A DNA stretch of 64,000 nucleotides from Bifidobacterium sp. (GTDB lineage: Bacteria > Actinomycetota > Actinomycetes > Actinomycetales > Bifidobacteriaceae): contig JALCNP010000004.1 of the NCBI GenBank assembly GCA_022649135.1, positions 62,001 through 126,000 on the forward strand, given 5' to 3'. Made by a program: the position numbers and the translations under genes. The notes beneath the pieces are model-generated. The model ran no database searches and was not told where the DNA came from. It saw nothing but the letters and a program-made list of their open reading frames with translations. This document shows positions 43,116-53,101 of the stretch, one piece after another (position 1 is the first letter of the stretch; each line of letters starts with the position of its first letter).

Positions 43116-43760
43116 ATGGCTCGGCCGGCGCATGTTTTGGTGGTGGACAACTACGATTCCTTTGTGTACACGATCGTGGGGTACCTCAAGACGCTGGGGG
43201 CGTGCGTCGATGTGGTCAGAAACGACGCGGTGGACCCCTCCCGGGCCGCAATCCTCGACGATTACGACGGCGTGCTGATATCCCCGGGACCGGGCACTCC
43301 CGCGCAGTCCGGGGCCAGCGAGGACATGATTAGGCTGTGTGCACGGATTCGCAAGCCTATGTTCGGCGTGTGCCTCGGCCTGCAGGCTCTCGCGGAGGTG
43401 TTCGGGGCCCGGGTCGGCCATGCCCCCACCATCATGCACGGGAAGACGAGTCTTGTGGAACATGTCGACGATGACATCTTCGCCGGCGTCGCCAACCCCA
43501 TGACCGCCACGCGCTACCATTCCCTGGCGGTCGATCCCGACAGCATCCCCGACGATCTCGTCGTCACCGCCTGGACCCGGGGCGATCATATAATCCAAGG
43601 CCTGCGGCACAGATCTCTGCCCCTCGCCGCCGTGCAGTTCCATCCCGAATCGGTGATGACCCAGGACGGCTATCGTCTGCTGGCGAACTGGCTTGCGGTG
43701 TGCGGGCAGGACGATGCGGTCGACAGGTCGCGGGGATTGCAGCCGCGCGTCGTGCGCTGA
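43116..43760 (+). CDS. pabA: Anthranilate/para-aminobenzoate synthase glutamine amidotransferase
   Basis: This subunit releases ammonia from glutamine for anthranilate or aminodeoxychorismate synthesis. The class I amidotransferase triad is complete: Cys86 in GVCLGLQA, and His and Glu in VQFHPESV; the N-terminal VLVVDNYDSFVYTI is typical. ATG 43116 follows GGGAG; an earlier frame start at 43068 lacks a ribosome site. In Mycobacterium the equivalent gene (trpG, Rv0013) sits in the same order beside pknB. The partner synthase component is not in this window, so trpG versus pabA cannot be decided. Confidence 0.85.
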   Translation: MARPAHVLVVDNYDSFVYTIVGYLKTLGACVDVVRNDAVDPSRAAILDDYDGVLISPGPGTPAQSGASEDMIRLCARIRKPMFGVCLGLQALAEVFGARVGHAPTIMHGKTSLVEHVDDDIFAGVANPMTATRYHSLAVDPDSIPDDLVVTAWTRGDHIIQGLRHRSLPLAAVQFHPESVMTQDGYRLLANWLAVCGQDDAVDRSRGLQPRVVR

Positions 43761-43840
43761 GGCGTCTCGCGAAGGGGCGCCGGCGAAAAGACCACCCCGG
43801 ATATCTGGCGTTGGCTGTCTTCGCCGATCTGTATCTTCCG

Positions 43841-43872
43841 TCGATCCACATCTTCGTTCGATCCACATCTTC
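43841..43872. repeat. 15-bp direct repeat
   Basis: TCGATCCACATCTTC occurs at 43841-43855 and 43858-43872, two bases apart, in the convergent gap between pabA and pknB. Its function is unknown. Confidence 0.6.
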
Positions 43873-43881
43873 TGTAGACAT

Positions 43882-43947
43882 GGAAAAGCCGTTCCGCCCG
43901 GCCCGGACCCCCGATGTGCGTTGGGGCCCGGGCCGGGCAGAACGGCC
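43882..43947 (-). terminator. Rho-independent terminator of the kinase operon
   Basis: On the minus strand an 18-base arm (43945-43928) pairs with 43906-43889 with one G-U pair, and is followed by CTTTTCC. It lies 24 bases after the pknB stop, at the end of the seven-gene operon. Confidence 0.72.
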
Positions 43948-43968
43948 CGCGTCGGATCCGCTGCCGGG

Positions 43969-46013
43969 TTAGTTCCCGCTGCTGGTGTTCGTGCCGGAGG
44001 GCGTCGTGGTGTCCCCGCTGCCGGATGCGGCCTTGGTGGTGAGGGTTATCGTCGAGCCTTCATCCACCGTCTGTCCGCCGGAGGGGCTCATCGCCGTGAC
44101 GATGTCCGTTGCGTTCGGGTTCTGGTTGGTTGTTGTGATCGTGAAGCCCTTCAGTATCTCCTGGGCCTGGGCATAGGTCGTTGTTCCCAGGACTATCGTC
44201 GTGGGAACCTGCACCTGCTTCTTGCCTTGCGACACATAGATCGTGATCGCGCTGCGCTGCTGGACGGACGTTCCCGACGCCGGATCCACCCGCGTGACGG
44301 AGCCCTTGGCCACCGTGTCCGAGTTCTCCTGCATGACGGTGACGCTGAAGCCAAGCTGCTGGAGGTTGTTGACGACGGTGTTCTGCGGCTGCCCGACCAG
44401 TCCGTCCGGAACCTTGGTCATGCCCGAGGAGATGTAGAGCAGAATCGTGGAGCCCACCGGAATCGACTGTCCGGCGGCGGGGTCCGTTCGCGTCACATCG
44501 TCCTTGGCGACGGTGGCGCTGTCCTCCGTCTGCATGCTTGTGCCGACCTTGAACCCGGCGTCCTTCAGAGCGGCCCGCGCGTCATCCTGGGATTTTCCGG
44601 ATACATCCGGAACATTCACCGACTGGGGGCCTGCGGAGAACCATGCCGTCACCGTCGATCCCTTCGTCGTCTTCGTGCCGCCTGCGGGCGTCTGCCTGAC
44701 GAACGTGCCCTTGGGTTTTGTTGAATTCGTGTCGGTTTTGGCGCTGAGCTTGAGTCCCGCCGCCTTCGCAAGCTCCTGCGCCCGGGCCTGGGTCGTTATC
44801 GAGGTGAAGGTCGGGACGGTGGTCGTCTCCTCGACGTGCTTGCGGGCGTTGAGCGCGAAGATGATCCCAATGACCGCGAGTATGACGAGCAGAGCGGCGA
44901 CGATCGACCCGACGACGATCTTCTTTTTCCGTTTCGTCTTGGCGGCGTCCGCGCGCTGTTCCGCACGTGTCTTCAGTGCCGTCGCCGGTGCGTTGGAAAC
45001 GGCTTCGAACTGACCGGTGACGGGATTGAAGGCCTGCGTCGCCGTGGTCTCCGCCGGGCTCATCGCCGCGGTCGCCGCGGTCTGTTCGGCCTGCTTGCGG
45101 GCCTTCATGTTCGCCAGGTCGGTCAGGGGGTTGAAGGCTGCGGCTACCGGAACGCCGCCGTTCATGAAGGCGAGGACATCGTTTTTGAACTCGGCGGCCG
45201 TGGCGTATCGATTCTGACGGTCCTTGGCCATTGCCTTCGCACAGATCTGATCCCACATCTTGGGCAGTCCCGGCACGACCGCACTCGGGGGGGTGGCCAC
45301 TTCGGAAACATGCTGGTATGCGATCGCCACGGCGGAATCCCCGGTGAACGGGGGCTTGCCGGTGAGCATTTCGTAAAGCACGCAGCCCGCCGAGTAGAGA
45401 TCGGAACGCATATCCACGATCTCCCCGCGAGCCTGTTCGGGAGAGAGGTATTGCGCCGTGCCGACCACGCCCTGCGACTGGGTCATGGTGGCCGCAGAAT
45501 CGTCAAGGGCCCGGGCGATGCCGAAATCCATGACCTTGACGACGCCCTGGTCCGAAATCATGATGTTGCCCGGTTTGATGTCCCGGTGGATGATGCCCAT
45601 TCGATGCGAATACTCCAGGGCGTTGAGCACGCCGATGAGCACCTGCTCGGCATCGCGCTGGCTCAGTGGCCCGTTGGCGTGGATGATGTCCCGCAGGGTC
45701 TGCCCCTTGACGTATTCCATCACCAGGTAGGGCAGCCGTTCGGTGCGCCCGTTCTCGTCCTGTATCGTCTCCTCGCCCGAGTCGAAGATGTTGACGATGT
45801 TGGGGTTGTTCATCTGTGCGACCGAATGCGCCTCGCGGCGGAACCGGGAAAGGAATATGTCGTCATTCGCCAGATCCGAACGCATGATCTTCACGGCCAC
45901 GGTGCGGCCGAGTCGCGTGTCCGAAGCCACCCGTACCTCGGCCATTCCCCCGCGACCGATGAGTTGACCAAGTTGGTAACGACCGTTCGCCAACGAAGAG
46001 GGCGTGTTGCTGC

Positions 46014-46017
<4 letters not shown>
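43969..46017 (-). CDS. pknB: PknB-type Ser/Thr kinase with PASTA domains
   Basis: This is a receptor kinase that senses peptidoglycan fragments and controls growth and division. The cytosolic kinase domain (1-270) has the glycine loop GRGGMAEV, Lys43 in VAVKIM, HRDIKPGNIMI and DFGIARA. One membrane helix (IVVGSIVAALLVILAVIGIIFAL, about residues 370-393) leads to four extracellular PASTA repeats (about 400-665) and a Ser/Thr-rich tail. It overlaps pknA by 4 bp and ends the operon. The opposing phosphatase PstP and the FHA proteins it phosphorylates in mycobacteria are in the same operon. Confidence 0.93.
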
Positions 46018-47044
<1,027 letters not shown>

Positions 47045-47048
<4 letters not shown>

Positions 47049-48511
47049 TGCTTCAACGCCTCCTCCATAATCGATTTCATAATGGGCCCGGCAGCGAAGG
47101 AACCGTACACGTCCACGTTATGGACCACCACGGCCACCGCTATCTTGGGGTTGTCGGCCGGCGCGAACCCGATGACCCAGCCGTCGATCGACTGGTTGTT
47201 GGTGCCGATCTGCGCGGTGCCGGTTTTGGCTGCGACCTTTACCCCGCTGATCTCAAGGTTCGGGTTCTCCTTGGTCACCACGGCCTCCATCATCTGCGTG
47301 AGCTTGGACGCGGTGCCCGAGCTGAAGGCGTTGGACATCACGGTGGGCGTGGTCTGGGACAGCACGGAGAGGTCGCTGGAACGGACCCTGTCGACGAGTG
47401 TCGGCTGCATGAGGGTGCCCCCGTTGGCGATTGCGGAGGCGATGAGAGCGTTCTGCAGGGGGGTCTCCTGGGTGTTCCCCTGCCCGATGGAGGCCAGGGC
47501 CAGCTTGTCGTCGGTGATGTTTGTGGGGAAGGAGGAGGCGATGGCCTTCATGGGCAGGCCTGTCGAATCCGATCCGTCGATGACTATCGAGCTGCCGAAG
47601 CCCAGTTTCTTGGCCTGTGCCTCGATGGTGGCATCCCCCAGGGAGACTCCCAGCTGCGCGAACGCCGTGTTCGAGGAATAGGCGAGGGCGTCCTCGAACG
47701 AGATTTTGCCGTTGGATCCGTTGGCGATGGATTCCGCGTTGGTCAGGGAAGTGTTCGTTCCGGGGAGCGTGTAGCTTGCGCCCGCCGGAATCTGCGTGTC
47801 CGGGTTGTATTTTCCGCTCTCCAGCGCCGCGGCGGCGAGAACCGTCTTGAAGGTGGATCCGGGCGGGTACAGCTGCGAGATAGACCGGTTCAGCATGGGA
47901 TTGGCGCTGCTCGACGTCAGGGAGGAATACACCTCGTTGACTTTCTTCGTATTGTGCTCGGCGAGGAGATTGGGATCATAGCTGGGGGTGCTCACCATGG
48001 TCAGGATCCGGCCGGTTTTGGGCTCGATGGCCACGACCGAGCCGTCCTTCCCCTGCATCTGCTGATAGGCGAGGGACTGCAGCTTGGGATTGATGGACGT
48101 CTCGATGGAGGCGCCCTTGTTTTCGGTGCCGGTGACAAGCGACTTCATCTTCTGCCAGAACAGGGCGTCGGACTGTCCGCTCAGCAGCGCGTTGCGCGAT
48201 GCCTCGATGCCGCGGTCCGTGTTCTGGCTGATGGACAGGTATCCCGTCACAGGGGCGTACAGCCCTCCGTTGCTGTAGACGCGCTGATAGGAGAAGGCGT
48301 CGTTGACGGGATTGGATTTTGCCATGACGGTGCCGTCGGATGCCAGTATCGATCCGCGGGGGGTGCCGAACTCGTGGTAGAGCGCGCGCCTGTTTCGGGG
48401 GTCGGCGTTCAGCTGGTTGGCGCGTATCGCCGTGATCATGGTCGTTGAGGCCCCGAGGATGACGAACAGCGCCACCACCGCGGTGAACAGCTGGCGAAGG
48501 CCTTTGTTCAT
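47045..48511 (-). CDS. pbpA: Penicillin-binding protein PbpA (class B transpeptidase)
   Basis: This is a membrane-anchored D,D-transpeptidase that crosslinks peptidoglycan during septation. An N-terminal signal-anchor (LFTAVVALFVILGASTTMITAI) precedes a non-catalytic domain. The transpeptidase motifs are STFK (SxxK), SSN in AYSSNTAF and KTGT. The length of 488 residues matches mycobacterial PbpA. It partners with RodA (48508-50046), the SEDS glycosyltransferase encoded just upstream with a 4-bp overlap. Confidence 0.93.
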
Positions 48512-50046
48512 TGCGAGCCTCCCTTCACCGTGCGTGGCTCGTGGTCCTGCGCGTGAAGCGGCGAGATGGCCTGGGTGGGCTGGGAATCCACGGGTGTCTG
48601 CGCGGTCCCCATCGTCTGGGTCTCCTCTGCGCTGCGGGCCTGTCCGGGGGATCCCGCGGCGTCGCGTGAGGACACGTCCGGCTCCGGCGTGCCACGTCTG
48701 CGCAGCGCCTCCATCGCCTCGTACTGGAACGTGTCCGACAGGGAGTCGGGTTCCGGCTTGTTCGCGGCGTTCGACATGATGACGAGCAGACCCGCAAGAA
48801 CGTAGTTGGCGATCAGCGATGAGCCTCCGGCCGCCATATACGGCAGCGTCAGACCGGTGAGCGGGATGACCAGCGTGATGCCGCCCACCACGGTGAATAC
48901 CTGAAAGGCCATGGTGAACACGAGACCGGCGGCAAGGAGCTTGCCGAAACCGTCCTTGATCTTCGCCGCGGTTATGAGGCCCGAGGCGATGATGACCAGA
49001 TATATCGCCAGAATGCCCAGCAGCCCGGTGAGCCCCAGCTCCTCACCGAGGGAGGAGTAGATGAAATCGGAATTTCCCAGAGGAGTGAGTGTCGGATACC
49101 CCTGTCCCAGACCCGTGCCTAGGACCCCGCCGGAGGCGAGTCCGAAAAGACCCGTCACTATCTGCATGGACCCGCCGGGGGAACGGCTGTAGATGACCGT
49201 GTCGAAGGGGTGGAGCCAGGCGTCGACACGGTAGGCCACGTGGGCGAAAAGATGGACGGCGGCGACGCAGCCGATGGCGAAGGCGATGAAGCCGATGACG
49301 ATCCAGCTTTTACGTCCGGTCGCGACGTACAGCATGGAGACGAACATGGCGAAGAACATGAGGGAGGTTCCGAGATCGCTTTGCAGGACGAGCACCCCCA
49401 TCGAGGCGACCCACACGACGATGATGGGCCCCAGATCCTTGATTCGGGGAAGCTGCAGACCGAGGATCTTCCTTCCTCCCACCGCCAGCTGGTCGCGGTG
49501 GTCGAACAGGTATGCCGCGAAGAAGAAGGCCAGGAACAGCTTCGCGAACTCGCCCGGCTGCAGCGTATGGGAGCCGAATCCGATCCAGATGCGCGCGCCG
49601 CCTATGCTTTTGCCCAGCCCGGGGATCATCGGGGACAGGAGCAGGGCCAGGCCCACGACCATGCTCACGTAGGAGAACCGGCGCAGTGCGCGGTAGTCGC
49701 GCAGAAAGACGATGAGGGCGGAGGTGAGAACCAGCGCGATGCAGGTCCAGATAAGCTGCCGGAAGGCCACATCCGTGCCGTTGTCCTGATCGATGCGTGC
49801 GATCATCACCGTTCCCACGGAGGTAAGAAGAAGCACGCACGGCACGATGACCTGGCTGGCATACGGCTGGAAGACGAGCATCAGCCCCCAGAGCACGAGG
49901 AACAGCGCCGCGACGACGATGAGCATAACCGCATAGCGTACGGGGAATCCCCCGGTCGTGCGTTCGAACATCTGGAAAAAGGCGATGAAACTGATCAGCA
50001 TTGCGAACACCAGCAATGAAATCTGCCGCAAACGTCTGGGAATCAC
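48508..50046 (-). CDS. rodA: RodA/FtsW-family peptidoglycan polymerase
   Basis: This SEDS-family membrane glycosyltransferase polymerises lipid II together with PbpA. It has about 12 transmembrane helices, with the family motifs GGARIWIGFGSHTLQPGEFAKL and NSDFIYSSLGEELGLTG and a large extracellular loop. A cytoplasmic C-terminal tail of about 75 residues is Gln/Pro/Thr rich and may be a phosphorylation target. The 512-residue length is typical. It overlaps pstP upstream and pbpA downstream by 4 bp. Confidence 0.93.
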   Translation of the reverse strand: MIPRRLRQISLLVFAMLISFIAFFQMFERTTGGFPVRYAVMLIVVAALFLVLWGLMLVFQPYASQVIVPCVLLLTSVGTVMIARIDQDNGTDVAFRQLIWTCIALVLTSALIVFLRDYRALRRFSYVSMVVGLALLLSPMIPGLGKSIGGARIWIGFGSHTLQPGEFAKLFLAFFFAAYLFDHRDQLAVGGRKILGLQLPRIKDLGPIIVVWVASMGVLVLQSDLGTSLMFFAMFVSMLYVATGRKSWIVIGFIAFAIGCVAAVHLFAHVAYRVDAWLHPFDTVIYSRSPGGSMQIVTGLFGLASGGVLGTGLGQGYPTLTPLGNSDFIYSSLGEELGLTGLLGILAIYLVIIASGLITAAKIKDGFGKLLAAGLVFTMAFQVFTVVGGITLVIPLTGLTLPYMAAGGSSLIANYVLAGLLVIMSNAANKPEPDSLSDTFQYEAMEALRRRGTPEPDVSSRDAAGSPGQARSAEETQTMGTAQTPVDSQPTQAISPLHAQDHEPRTVKGGSQ

Positions 50047-51617
50047 GAGTTTGCCTCCCCTGATGAGCCTGAAGGCGATGCGCTCGCGCTGCCGTGTGAG
50101 GCCGATGACGAAGCGGAGGACTTGGACGAGCTCGATGATTTTCCTGAACCGCTCCCGGAGGCGAAGTTCTTCATCTCCTGCCTGATGATGGTGATGTGGT
50201 GATGAGCATCGCCCATGTCGTCGACGGCGATGCCGTCGGCGATCTCGTCGCGCCAGGACTGTGGAAGCGATGCCGTGGCGATGTCGGTGCGCTCCACCTC
50301 ATGGGAGAGCTCGATGCCGAACAGATTCGTCGGAACTCCCTGATAGATGGCCACGACGCCGTCGTTGCTGCCGATGTAGTACTTGGTCTGGCTCCAGCGG
50401 TAGGCGGCGAAGGCGCCGGCGACGATTGCGGCAAGAACCAGCACGGCAGCGACGATGGTGCCTATTTTGGCCCGGAATCTTTTGGCCCGGGCGTTCCTGC
50501 GCTGCTGGACCTGTTCGGAATGGATCGCCTTGGCCACCTCGGGGTCGTTGGGGTCCGCGGTGACGCGGCCGTCGCGTTTCTGCACGACCGGTATCTCTCC
50601 GGTGTCGAGATTGACCCGATCGCCGGCCTCCTCTCGGACCGCGGAAGGCTGGGCCACCCTCGGCGCCTGCTCCTGCGCGGTGTCCGCGTTCTGGTTTTGG
50701 GTGAGCGCCGCCGCCCGCTGCGCCGGCGAACTGTCTCCATGCTGAAGGGCCGGGGCGGTGGCCACCGGTTCGTTGATGATGTCCGCAATCGATTCGAGGC
50801 TGCTGTTTGCGGCTCCCCCGACCAACGGCGTCTGATGGGGAAGATCGAAGGCGTCGGCATCCAGGGCAAGGGTCGCATCCGCGATGACGGCCGTCACGTT
50901 GTCGGTGCTGCCCGCGCGCAGCGCCATGGATACGAGCCGCTGGGCGCATTCGCCCTGATCCGAGACCTCCCGGAGCGTCTCCTCTATGGTGGAATCCTCG
51001 AGAACGCCGTCGAGGCCATCGGAGCACAGCATCCACCGGTCGGCCGCCTTGGCCGAGCGGATGGCGATGTCCGGGCGCGGATCGATGTCGAAATCGCCCA
51101 GGACGCGCATGACGACATTGCGTTGCGGATGGTTGCGTGCCTCCGACTCGGTGATGCGGCCCATGTCGATCAGATGCTGAACATAGCTGTGATCGGTCGT
51201 CATGCGCGACAGTTTTCCGTCCCGCAGCAGATATGCCCGCGAATCGCCGATATGGGCCAGAATCCAATACCCGGAGACCAGAGCCACGGCGGTGACCGTG
51301 GTGCCCATGCCGGCAAGGCTGCGCTCCCGCTTGGCTTTTCCTACAATCGCGTCATGTGCGGCCATGATGGACGTTTCCATCATGTCGGCCACCGAGGCGA
51401 CATCCGTGTGCACCTTCTGCTGCTCGATGTGGGCCAGGGAACGAATGGCGATGGTCGAGGCGGTGTCTCCCCCGGCATGACCTCCCATGCCGTCGCAGAT
51501 CGCCACGAGCTGCTCTCCCGCGAAGGAGGAGTCCTGGTTGTTGCTGCGCACGGTTCCCACGTCGGAAACCGTCGTGGAATAGAGGAACAGCGTCTGCTCG
51601 GTCGAGGAATCTGGCAT
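50043..51617 (-). CDS. pstP: PP2C-family Ser/Thr phosphatase PstP
   Basis: This is the single phosphatase expected to reverse PknA/PknB phosphorylation. The N-terminal PP2C domain (about 1-240) carries the metal-binding motifs VGTVRSNNQDS, AICDGMGGHAGG and MLCSDGLDG. A disordered linker with Gln/Ala-rich sequence leads to one membrane helix (IGTIVAAVLVLAAIVAGAFAAY, about residues 385-406) and an extracellular region ending in a Ser-rich tail of about 40 residues. Domain layout matches mycobacterial PstP. Seven bases separate it from fhaB. Confidence 0.92.
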   Translation of the reverse strand: MPDSSTEQTLFLYSTTVSDVGTVRSNNQDSSFAGEQLVAICDGMGGHAGGDTASTIAIRSLAHIEQQKVHTDVASVADMMETSIMAAHDAIVGKAKRERSLAGMGTTVTAVALVSGYWILAHIGDSRAYLLRDGKLSRMTTDHSYVQHLIDMGRITESEARNHPQRNVVMRVLGDFDIDPRPDIAIRSAKAADRWMLCSDGLDGVLEDSTIEETLREVSDQGECAQRLVSMALRAGSTDNVTAVIADATLALDADAFDLPHQTPLVGGAANSSLESIADIINEPVATAPALQHGDSSPAQRAAALTQNQNADTAQEQAPRVAQPSAVREEAGDRVNLDTGEIPVVQKRDGRVTADPNDPEVAKAIHSEQVQQRRNARAKRFRAKIGTIVAAVLVLAAIVAGAFAAYRWSQTKYYIGSNDGVVAIYQGVPTNLFGIELSHEVERTDIATASLPQSWRDEIADGIAVDDMGDAHHHITIIRQEMKNFASGSGSGKSSSSSKSSASSSASHGSASASPSGSSGEANS

Positions 51618-51624
51618 TAGGCGT

Positions 51625-52161
51625 TCACCTCAGCTCGAATGTCGTGGCGCCGATGCGAACGGGAACTCGCGCCTGCAGAATGGTCGGCGCATTGATTCGC
51701 CTCTGGTTGACCACGGTTCCGTTCGTGCTTCCCAGATCTTCGATGGCCCATGAGTTCGACGCCGGATCGGCATAGATTCGTGCATGGTGCGAGGAGACGA
51801 ATTCGTCGTTCAGCACCACCGTGTTCGACGATGACCTGCCCAGGGTGATGGTTTCGCCGGTCAGGGGGACCGAGGTCCCCGCAAGCGGTCCGTCGATGAT
51901 GACCAGGAGCGTGGGGTCGGCCGTGGTGTTCACGGAGGGCAGCTCGCTTGTCGGAGGGGTGAAGACCGGTCCCGTCGCGGCCGAGGTGGGTGCGTTGACG
52001 GCCTTGCGCGCACGCCGCTCCTTACGGCGGTGGGCGAGGGACTTCTGTGGGCTGAAAGTTTCGATGTCCCTATGCAGGGAACGAACCACAAGCCATATGA
52101 AAACCCAGAGCAGGACGAGAAATCCATACTTGAGAATCGCAAATGTCAGTTCGGTAATCAT
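51625..52161 (-). CDS. fhaB: FhaB/FipA-like FHA-domain protein
   Basis: This is a phosphothreonine-binding adaptor. The N-terminal membrane helix (FAILKYGFLVLLWVFIWLVVR) is followed by a basic linker and a C-terminal FHA domain (about residues 98-178) with TLGRSSSNTVVLND, SSHHARI and GSTNGTVVN motifs. In Mycobacterium FhaB is phosphorylated by PknA/PknB and linked to division and lipid II export. It is 27 bases downstream of fhaA and 7 bases before pstP. Confidence 0.9.
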   Translation of the reverse strand: MITELTFAILKYGFLVLLWVFIWLVVRSLHRDIETFSPQKSLAHRRKERRARKAVNAPTSAATGPVFTPPTSELPSVNTTADPTLLVIIDGPLAGTSVPLTGETITLGRSSSNTVVLNDEFVSSHHARIYADPASNSWAIEDLGSTNGTVVNQRRINAPTILQARVPVRIGATTFELR

Positions 52162-52188
52162 AACGAGATGCCGGCTCCTGCGTCGTGG

Positions 52189-52890
52189 CTACTCCTGATC
52201 CTGTGAAGACGCCCAGTACAGGATTCGGGTGCGGCCGATCGTGATCGTATTGCCATCGAGCAGTGTTGCCGCGGGCACCTGATGGCCCTCCACGTAGGTT
52301 CCGTTGGTGGAACCGAGGTCACGGGCGATCACTCCGTTGGGCGTGATGTCTATTTCCAGGTGCTTGCGCGAGATCCCGGGGTCGTCGATGACGATGTCGC
52401 ACCCGGAGCCACGGCCGATGGTTGTCTTGTCCTTGGTGAGCAGGTACTGGCTGCCGTTGATTTCCAGCACGGGGTTGTCCTGCGACTGATCGTCCGTCGT
52501 CACGGGCACGGCGTTCCCCTGGACCGATTCCGAGGAGAGGTTGAAGCTTCCCTTGGTGAGCTCCAGATCCTCTTCGAAGATGACCACGACGGGACCGACG
52601 AATGCATAGTGCTGACTTTTGGCGTATTGGGTGAGGTTGTCTGCCAGCTCGTTCGCAAGGGTTTCGCTGCCCCACTGTTCGATGCGGTCGAAATCAGGCG
52701 TGCTGAGCTTGAAGCGGTACTCGTTGGGGGCTACGGTACGATCGCGGCCAACAGGCATGGCTTCGGTGTCGATTTCGCGCTCCAGGGCGCTGGACAAATC
52801 GACGGGCTGCAGATCTTTTGAGCCGAACTTCGAAAATACGCCATTAACCGCACCTTCGACGCTCTTCTCAAAACGGTCAAGAACGCTCAT
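52189..52890 (-). CDS. fhaA: FhaA-like protein (DUF3662 plus FHA domain)
   Basis: This is the first gene of the kinase/division operon. The N-terminal DUF3662 domain (about 1-120, MSVLDRFEKSVEGAVNGVFSKFG) is joined to a C-terminal FHA domain (about 150-225: TTIGRGSGCDIVIDDPGISRKH, GSTNGTYVEG). In mycobacteria FhaA binds the MurJ-like flippase pseudokinase and PknB. It lacks the long disordered linker of the mycobacterial protein. A candidate promoter lies at 52916-52943. Confidence 0.92.
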   Translation of the reverse strand: MSVLDRFEKSVEGAVNGVFSKFGSKDLQPVDLSSALEREIDTEAMPVGRDRTVAPNEYRFKLSTPDFDRIEQWGSETLANELADNLTQYAKSQHYAFVGPVVVIFEEDLELTKGSFNLSSESVQGNAVPVTTDDQSQDNPVLEINGSQYLLTKDKTTIGRGSGCDIVIDDPGISRKHLEIDITPNGVIARDLGSTNGTYVEGHQVPAATLLDGNTITIGRTRILYWASSQDQE

Positions 52891-52915
52891 AGTGATCCCT
52901 TTCTATCCTCACCTT

Positions 52916-52943
52916 ATCCTACGCGGCGTGGCGAACCGGGCAA
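52916..52943 (-). promoter_or_regulatory. Probable promoter of the fhaA-pknB operon
   Basis: On the minus strand, TTGCCC (52943-52938), 16 bases and TAGGAT (52921-52916) lie about 26 bases before fhaA. The leader contains GAAAGGGA before the start codon. Confidence 0.5.
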
Positions 52944-53101
52944 AAAACCGTTGTGAATACTTGCAGTTTCTCCATTGGATACACCAGTGTGTGGCTTGAT
53001 TCTACCTTAATATACAGCTCTTGGCTGAGTGGTGAGGACCATGACCCGTGCAACGATACGCGGTATCGATGGCGGTGGGGCGTGGTGAGTAGCCTGAAAC
53101 C